A stretch of DNA of 55,081 bases from Ruminococcus sp. (GTDB lineage: Bacteria; Bacillota_A; Clostridia; Oscillospirales; Acutalibacteraceae). The stretch is from positions 1 to 55,081 of the forward strand of contig JAFUPE010000042.1 in NCBI GenBank assembly GCA_017481395.1, in the 5' to 3' direction. The number at the start of each line of letters is the position of its first letter. The stretch's first letter is position 1. The notes beneath the pieces are model-generated. The model worked only from the letters and a program-made list of their open reading frames with translations. It did no database searches and was not told the DNA's origin. Positions 52,836 through 55,081 of the stretch are shown piece after piece. The position numbers and the translations under genes were made by a program.

Positions 52836-52895
52836 AACGGAGCACTGGTTAAACCTATTTTTCAACCTTCCGCAGATTATTAAAGATGCTCCGTT
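52836..52895 (-). other. 60-base stem-loop upstream of the SNF2 promoter
   Basis: AACGGAGCA pairs perfectly with TGCTCCGTT across 42 bases, followed on the minus strand by TTTTCT. It lies upstream of the SNF2 -35 and downstream of the trxB terminator, so it serves no annotated gene. It may be a short terminated RNA. The rest of 52766-53065 holds only the SNF2 promoter and the trxB terminator. Confidence 0.4.
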
Positions 52896-52998
52896 CCTAC
52901 AAAAAGTATAATACCATTTTTTACACTTTAAATATATAACGATTTCAGCAAAATAAATACCTGTAATCTATAAATCCAGTAAAGTAAATGTAGAACAC

Positions 52999-53026
52999 AA
53001 AACCCCGCCTGACGGCGGGGCTTTTG
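52999..53026 (-). terminator. Terminator of trxB
   Basis: AAACCCCGCC with TGAC and GGCGGGGC form a strong GC-rich hairpin, with a T-run on the minus strand, about 40 bases past the trxB stop. Confidence 0.85.
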
Positions 53027-53065
53027 TTAAATTAATGTTTTACGTAGGCGAATTGCCCGCCACGG

Positions 53066-53971
53066 CTAACGGGCGTCAATATATTCGACTGCTTTCAATG
53101 CGGCTACAGCACCGTCTGCTGTAGCAGTTGCAATCTGGCGGACTGATTTTGTACGGCAGTCGCCTGCAACAAAAACACCCTCTGTTTTTGTAAGGCAATC
53201 TTCATTTGCTATAATATAGCCCTGCTCGTTAAGCTCGGCAAGATTTTTAAAAGCTGTATTTTCCGGAGCTAAACCAATTGCAATAAATACACCATCAGGG
53301 TTAAGAGTAGTTTCGGTACCGTCCTCTGCTTTAAGCACAACCGCTTCAAGCTCGTCTTCGCCCTTAAACTCCTTGACAACTGTAGAGTAAATAACCTCTA
53401 CGTTATCTCTTGCAATCAACGCATCAGCCGTAGTTTTCTCACCTGTAAGGTAAGGAAGATTCTGCACAACAGTAACTTTTTTACAGGTTTCGGCAAGAAG
53501 TGTAGCCTCAACTAACGCAGAGTTACCTCCGCCGATAACCATTACCTCTTTACCTGCATAAAAAGCTCCGTCACAAACTGCACAGAAGGATATGCCTTTG
53601 CCCACTAAGCTTTCTTCGCCCTCTACACCCAAAAGACGGTGCTTGGCACCTGTGGCAATAACTATCGCCTTTGACTCATATTCTGAAAAATCAGTAGTAA
53701 CCTTGAAAATACCGTCAGCTTTTTCTATGCTCACAGCCTCTTCAAGCTCAATATCTGCACCCTGAGCAAGAGCCTGCTCCATCATTTTGTCGGCAAGCTC
53801 AGTACCGCTGATGGACACAGCTGAGGGGAAATTTTCAATTTTAGGAGAATAGGTAATCTGACCGCCGAAGGAGGCTTTCTCCAGAACCAATGCAGACTTG
53901 CCTGCACGTCTTGCGTAAACCGCGGCGGTTAAGCCTGCAGGGCCGCCGCCGATAATAATAATGTCGTACAT
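53066..53971 (-). CDS. trxB: Thioredoxin reductase (301 aa)
   Basis: This FAD/NADPH enzyme reduces thioredoxin- or glutaredoxin-like proteins. IIIIGGGPAGLTAAVYARRAG is the FAD site, FCAVCDGAFY carries the redox CxxC, VMVIGGGNSALVEA is the NADPH site, and GVFVAGDCRTKSVRQIATA closes the chain. The GGNSA loop differs slightly from the usual GGGDSA. ATG 53971 follows AGAGG by 5 bases; the ATG at 53992 has no site. It lies directly downstream of nrdD-Grx on the same strand and may supply its electrons. Confidence 0.95.
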   Translation of the reverse strand: MYDIIIIGGGPAGLTAAVYARRAGKSALVLEKASFGGQITYSPKIENFPSAVSISGTELADKMMEQALAQGADIELEEAVSIEKADGIFKVTTDFSEYESKAIVIATGAKHRLLGVEGEESLVGKGISFCAVCDGAFYAGKEVMVIGGGNSALVEATLLAETCKKVTVVQNLPYLTGEKTTADALIARDNVEVIYSTVVKEFKGEDELEAVVLKAEDGTETTLNPDGVFIAIGLAPENTAFKNLAELNEQGYIIANEDCLTKTEGVFVAGDCRTKSVRQIATATADGAVAALKAVEYIDAR

Positions 53972-54002
53972 ATTAACCTCTTTATTTAGCACAATTTATT
54001 GT

Positions 54003-54025
54003 AGGGGAGGCGTTCCCGCCTCCCC
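54003..54025. repeat. GC-rich palindrome between nrdD and trxB
   Basis: GGGGAGGCG and CGCCTCCCC pair perfectly around TTCCC, preceded by TTGTA. It lacks a T-run. It resembles short palindromic elements scattered in gut Firmicutes genomes, but only one copy is in this window. Confidence 0.45.
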
Positions 54026-54065
54026 TGCAAGCCGTCCTTAACTCTAAGGAAAGCATAATTTTAAA

Positions 54066-55081
54066 TTATCCTATATTTTTGATTTTATTCTGGATATAGG
54101 TTTTAATGGGAACTACGTTCTCATACTTTGTAACCTCATTACCCTTAACCTCAACAAGTGTGGGGGCCTGACGAAGACCTAAGGCTTTAGCCAGCTCCTG
54201 ATTATCCTCTACAAAGATTTTCTCAAATCCGATACCGGCTTTATCGAGGAGTGTTGCCATAGCCTTACAGTTGGGGCAGGTCTGAGTTGCGAAAAGGTAA
54301 AGACCGTCTGTAAGCTGAGCAGATGCAAGCTCGGTTACGTTGTCAGCCTCAGCAGCTGCTGCACCGTTTCTGGTAAGCTTGCTTTTGCCGATGTTATACA
54401 CAAGTCTGTCCTTGTATTCCTGACTCTTACCGTCGTTCCAGTTAGCAACAGGACGATAGTAACCTGTAATACGGCTGTAAACCTCTGCTTTTTCACCGCA
54501 GTGGGGGCAGGTAAACTGCTCGCCCTGAATATAGCCGTGGTTCTTACATACAGAATATGTGGGAGAAAGTGTGTAGTAAGGAAGCTTGTAGTTTTCAGCA
54601 ATTGTACGAACAAGCTTTGCGGCACTCTGCCAATCGGGAAGCTTCTCACCTAAGAATGCGTGGAATACTGTACCTGATGTGTAAAGCACCTGAAGCTTAT
54701 CCTGAACATCAAGTGCAGAGAAGATATCCTCTGTGTAGCCAACAGGTAAGTGTGAGCTGTTGGTATAATAAGGTGTGCCGCTTTCCTCGTTAGCTGTAAT
54801 AATTTCGGGGTAACGCTTTTTGTCGTGCTTAGCAAGACGGAAAGCTGTAGACTCTGCGGGAGTAGCCTCAAGGTTATAAAGGTCGCCGTATCTCTCCTGA
54901 TAATCGGAAAGACGCTCTCTCATATGATTAAGAACTCTCTCTGTAAAGTCCTGACACTCCTTATGTGTCATATATTTTCCTATCCACTGAGCATTCATAC
55001 CTTCCTCGTTCATACCAACAAGGCCTATTGTTGAGAAGTGGTTATTGAATGTGCCGAGGTAGTGCTTTGTATAGGGATAAA
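54066..55081 (-). CDS. nrdD: Anaerobic ribonucleotide reductase NrdD, C-terminal part, fused to a glutaredoxin-like domain (5' end outside window)
   Basis: The frame is open to the right edge, reading YPYTKHYLGTFNNHFSTIGLVGMNEEG, so the start is beyond the window. This glycyl-radical enzyme reduces ribonucleoside triphosphates without oxygen. The zinc site (CKNHGYIQGEQFTCPHCGE) and the glycyl-radical loop (SRITGYYRPVANWNDGK) are present. After it comes a linker and a domain of about 85 residues (GLYLFATQTCPNCKAMATLLDKAG...APTLVEVKG) with a CPNC redox motif, a glutaredoxin/NrdH-like fold. Most NrdD proteins end at the radical loop. trxB follows on the same strand; the activase gene nrdG is at 24843. 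Confidence 0.93.
   Translation of the reverse strand, partial: YPYTKHYLGTFNNHFSTIGLVGMNEEGMNAQWIGKYMTHKECQDFTERVLNHMRERLSDYQERYGDLYNLEATPAESTAFRLAKHDKKRYPEIITANEESGTPYYTNSSHLPVGYTEDIFSALDVQDKLQVLYTSGTVFHAFLGEKLPDWQSAAKLVRTIAENYKLPYYTLSPTYSVCKNHGYIQGEQFTCPHCGEKAEVYSRITGYYRPVANWNDGKSQEYKDRLVYNIGKSKLTRNGAAAAEADNVTELASAQLTDGLYLFATQTCPNCKAMATLLDKAGIGFEKIFVEDNQELAKALGLRQAPTLVEVKGNEVTKYENVVPIKTYIQNKIKNIG

Overview
This window looks like chromosomal DNA of a spore-forming, starch-degrading gut Clostridium relative, most likely Ruminococcus or another Oscillospiraceae, close in style to R. bromii. The sequence-based reasons are moderately low GC, strong GGAGG ribosome sites, and a spoVAC sporulation gene. 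Three secreted proteins carry dockerin repeats. There is a large secreted GH13 amylase with four tandem starch-type modules, and long Thr-Glu-Pro linkers. Anaerobic ribonucleotide reductase genes are present. No rRNA, tRNA, CRISPR array, phage or transposase gene was seen.

Layout. 1-4.3 kb: the end of cysS, a small orphan gene, a GH25 muramidase with luxS, and a G5/M23 cell-wall peptidase. 4.3-6 kb: a compact cassette of a 50-aa ribbon-helix-helix regulator divergent from a zinc-ribbon/TPR gene and a membrane protein, bounded by near-identical terminators. 6-11 kb: secreted proteins on the minus strand, namely two dockerin proteins around a subtilase with altered catalytic residues. 11-18.6 kb: spoVAC, then cysteine desulfurase-thiI-class B sortase-MoaB-like gene in one run, then a TetR regulator and an intracellular GH13 enzyme that share a matched operator. 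18.6-22.5 kb: a VWA/Cna_B surface protein with a long 24-bp repeat tract, plus a small Cys-rich gene. 22.7-26.2 kb: degV, a Cys-nucleophile hydrolase, nrdG and plsY. 26.2-26.6 kb: a gene-free stretch with an unusual inverted repeat. 26.6-41 kb: a DUF2188 gene, a secreted metallophosphoesterase with dockerin and starch modules, yfhO, tatD-metG, and the large amylase. 41-47 kb: galE, then a three-gene island, then plsX. 47-55 kb: a TPM / zinc-ribbon / SPFH operon like Bacillus ydjGHI, a SNF2 helicase, trxB, and the 3' part of nrdD fused to a glutaredoxin domain.

How the parts fit together. The extracellular amylase and the intracellular GH13 enzyme suggest starch breakdown outside followed by oligosaccharide cleavage inside under TetR control. 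The sortase and the VWA/Cna_B protein are a plausible anchoring enzyme and substrate. NrdD-Grx, TrxB and NrdG form an anaerobic dNTP synthesis and reductant set, although nrdG lies about 28 kb away. PlsX, PlsY and DegV belong to phospholipid and fatty-acid handling.

The strongest candidate for an undescribed system is 42.1-45.9 kb: an HTH-like protein, a 213-aa protein and an 858-aa SF2 helicase fused to a C-terminal HExxH metallopeptidase, expressed from a clear promoter and set between terminators. It may be a defence or DNA-protein repair module. Everything here comes from reading the sequence; no database search was run.
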